A stretch of DNA of 49,950 nt from an uncultured Paraprevotella sp. (GTDB taxonomy: Bacteria; Bacteroidota; Bacteroidia; Bacteroidales; Bacteroidaceae): contig CALUNJ010000005.1 of NCBI GenBank assembly GCA_944321975.1, positions 1-49,950 on the forward strand, in the 5' to 3' direction. Shown here piece after piece: positions 49,640 through 49,950 of this stretch; position 1 is the first letter of the stretch; every line of letters begins with the position of its first letter. The position numbers were made by a program, and so were the translations under genes. The notes below the pieces were generated by a model, which worked only from the letters and a program-made list of their open reading frames with translations, was not told the DNA's origin and searched no databases.

Positions 49640-49950
49640 GGGGGGAATTTCCAAGCGGGCAGAACAGGACAACATCGCGCTCAAGAGAAACGAAAAATTC
49701 TCTCAAGCGATTCACATTTTTTTCTCAAGCAAAAAAAATGTGAATCGCTTGAGAAAAACCCACGCACTTCAAAAAGCAATCCATTCCGTTGATTATCAAT
49801 AAAACAAACCACATTCAAAAAAAAATGGAATGATATAGACCTGGGAATGAAACTTACGGAAGGAGAAAGAAGAGGCGACGAGGGCAAAACCACATGGATC
49901 CCGCCGGAGCGATTGCCCTCCCACCGTATCTCTACATCCCCGCTATTTCT
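49640..49950 (-). repeat. Dispersed intergenic repeat, copy C (runs off the window)
   Basis: Inverted relative to copies A and B. Read on the minus strand it has the CCATGTGGTTTTGCCCTCGT block (B: CCATGTGGCCTTGCCCTCGT), CTCCTTCCGTAAGTTTCATT, a hairpin around GATAATC (49783-49805), the palindrome (about 49700-49757) and CTCTTGAGCGCGATGTTGTCC. The 5' part continues beyond the window end. It follows the GH43 terminator. Confidence 0.78.

Noticed and set aside
49368-49802. Frames with SQAIHIFFSS- and FFSSKKNV-like peptides, also at 5046, 12910 and 22371
   Set aside because: These peptides are the palindromic repeat core translated; they recur because the DNA repeats, not because a protein is conserved.

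Overview
This is a contiguous chromosomal segment from a member of the order Bacteroidales (phylum Bacteroidota). The lineage follows from several things seen in the sequence: the N-succinylornithine carbamoyltransferase form of ArgF, the PorP-K-L-M-N type IX secretion (T9SS) operon, a PorG-UppS-BamA-OmpH-MurI cluster, a DUF2795 small protein, a BACON domain, and many promoters of the Bacteroidota type (-33 TTG and -7 TAnnTTTG). Base composition looks GC-rich for the order by eye. I cannot resolve family or genus. No IS element, CRISPR array, prophage or rRNA is visible. Two tRNAs (Gly-GCC, Leu-TAA) are present.

Layout. 1-4788 (+): arginine/proline genes argD (partial), proC, proB, proA and argF'. 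4789-5478: terminator and copy A of a dispersed intergenic repeat. 5479-8213 (-): waaA (Kdo transferase) and gltX. 8312-10420 (+): a 7TM-HD phosphodiesterase, convergent with and overlapping priA (10396-12873, -). 13358-20108 (-): an outer-membrane barrel gene, then the T9SS core operon porP-porK-porL-porM-porN. 20256-21736 (-): a DUF2795 protein, a PduO-type adenosyltransferase and a degenerate methyltransferase-like protein. 21782-22609: a candidate small RNA and repeat copy B. 22610-28290 (-): an accessory cluster encoding a FadL-like barrel, two lipoproteins and two secreted caspase-fold peptidases, preceded by a strong promoter and a decayed coding remnant. 28939-38264 (-): envelope biogenesis genes (ribD, DUF6242 lipoprotein, porG, uppS, bamA, three skp/ompH paralogues, murI). 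38313-40331 (+): prmC, recX, comF. 40613-43117 (+): pyrE, a SRPBCC protein, argH. 43169-43967 (+): a Rieske-like four-cysteine lipoprotein and the two tRNAs. 44096-47866 (+): three glycosyltransferases and a methyltransferase. 47975-49588 (+): a secreted GH43 glycosidase, its terminator, then repeat copy C in opposite orientation.

How the parts fit. Two thirds of the window is envelope biology. BamA and its Skp chaperones insert barrels, including PorP, PorG, the FadL-like protein and the 13358 barrel. PorK/L/M/N with PorG form the T9SS trans-envelope machine. WaaA, UppS and MurI feed LPS and peptidoglycan synthesis. argD, argF' and argH are split between the two ends of the window.

The least explained parts are (i) a 330-490 bp intergenic repeat family with a long palindromic core and hairpins that vary but keep pairing, (ii) the caspase/lipoprotein/barrel cluster, and (iii) a short promoter-to-terminator transcription unit at about 21875-21937. 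Residue positions are hand-counted and may be off by one or two. No database search or folding program was run.
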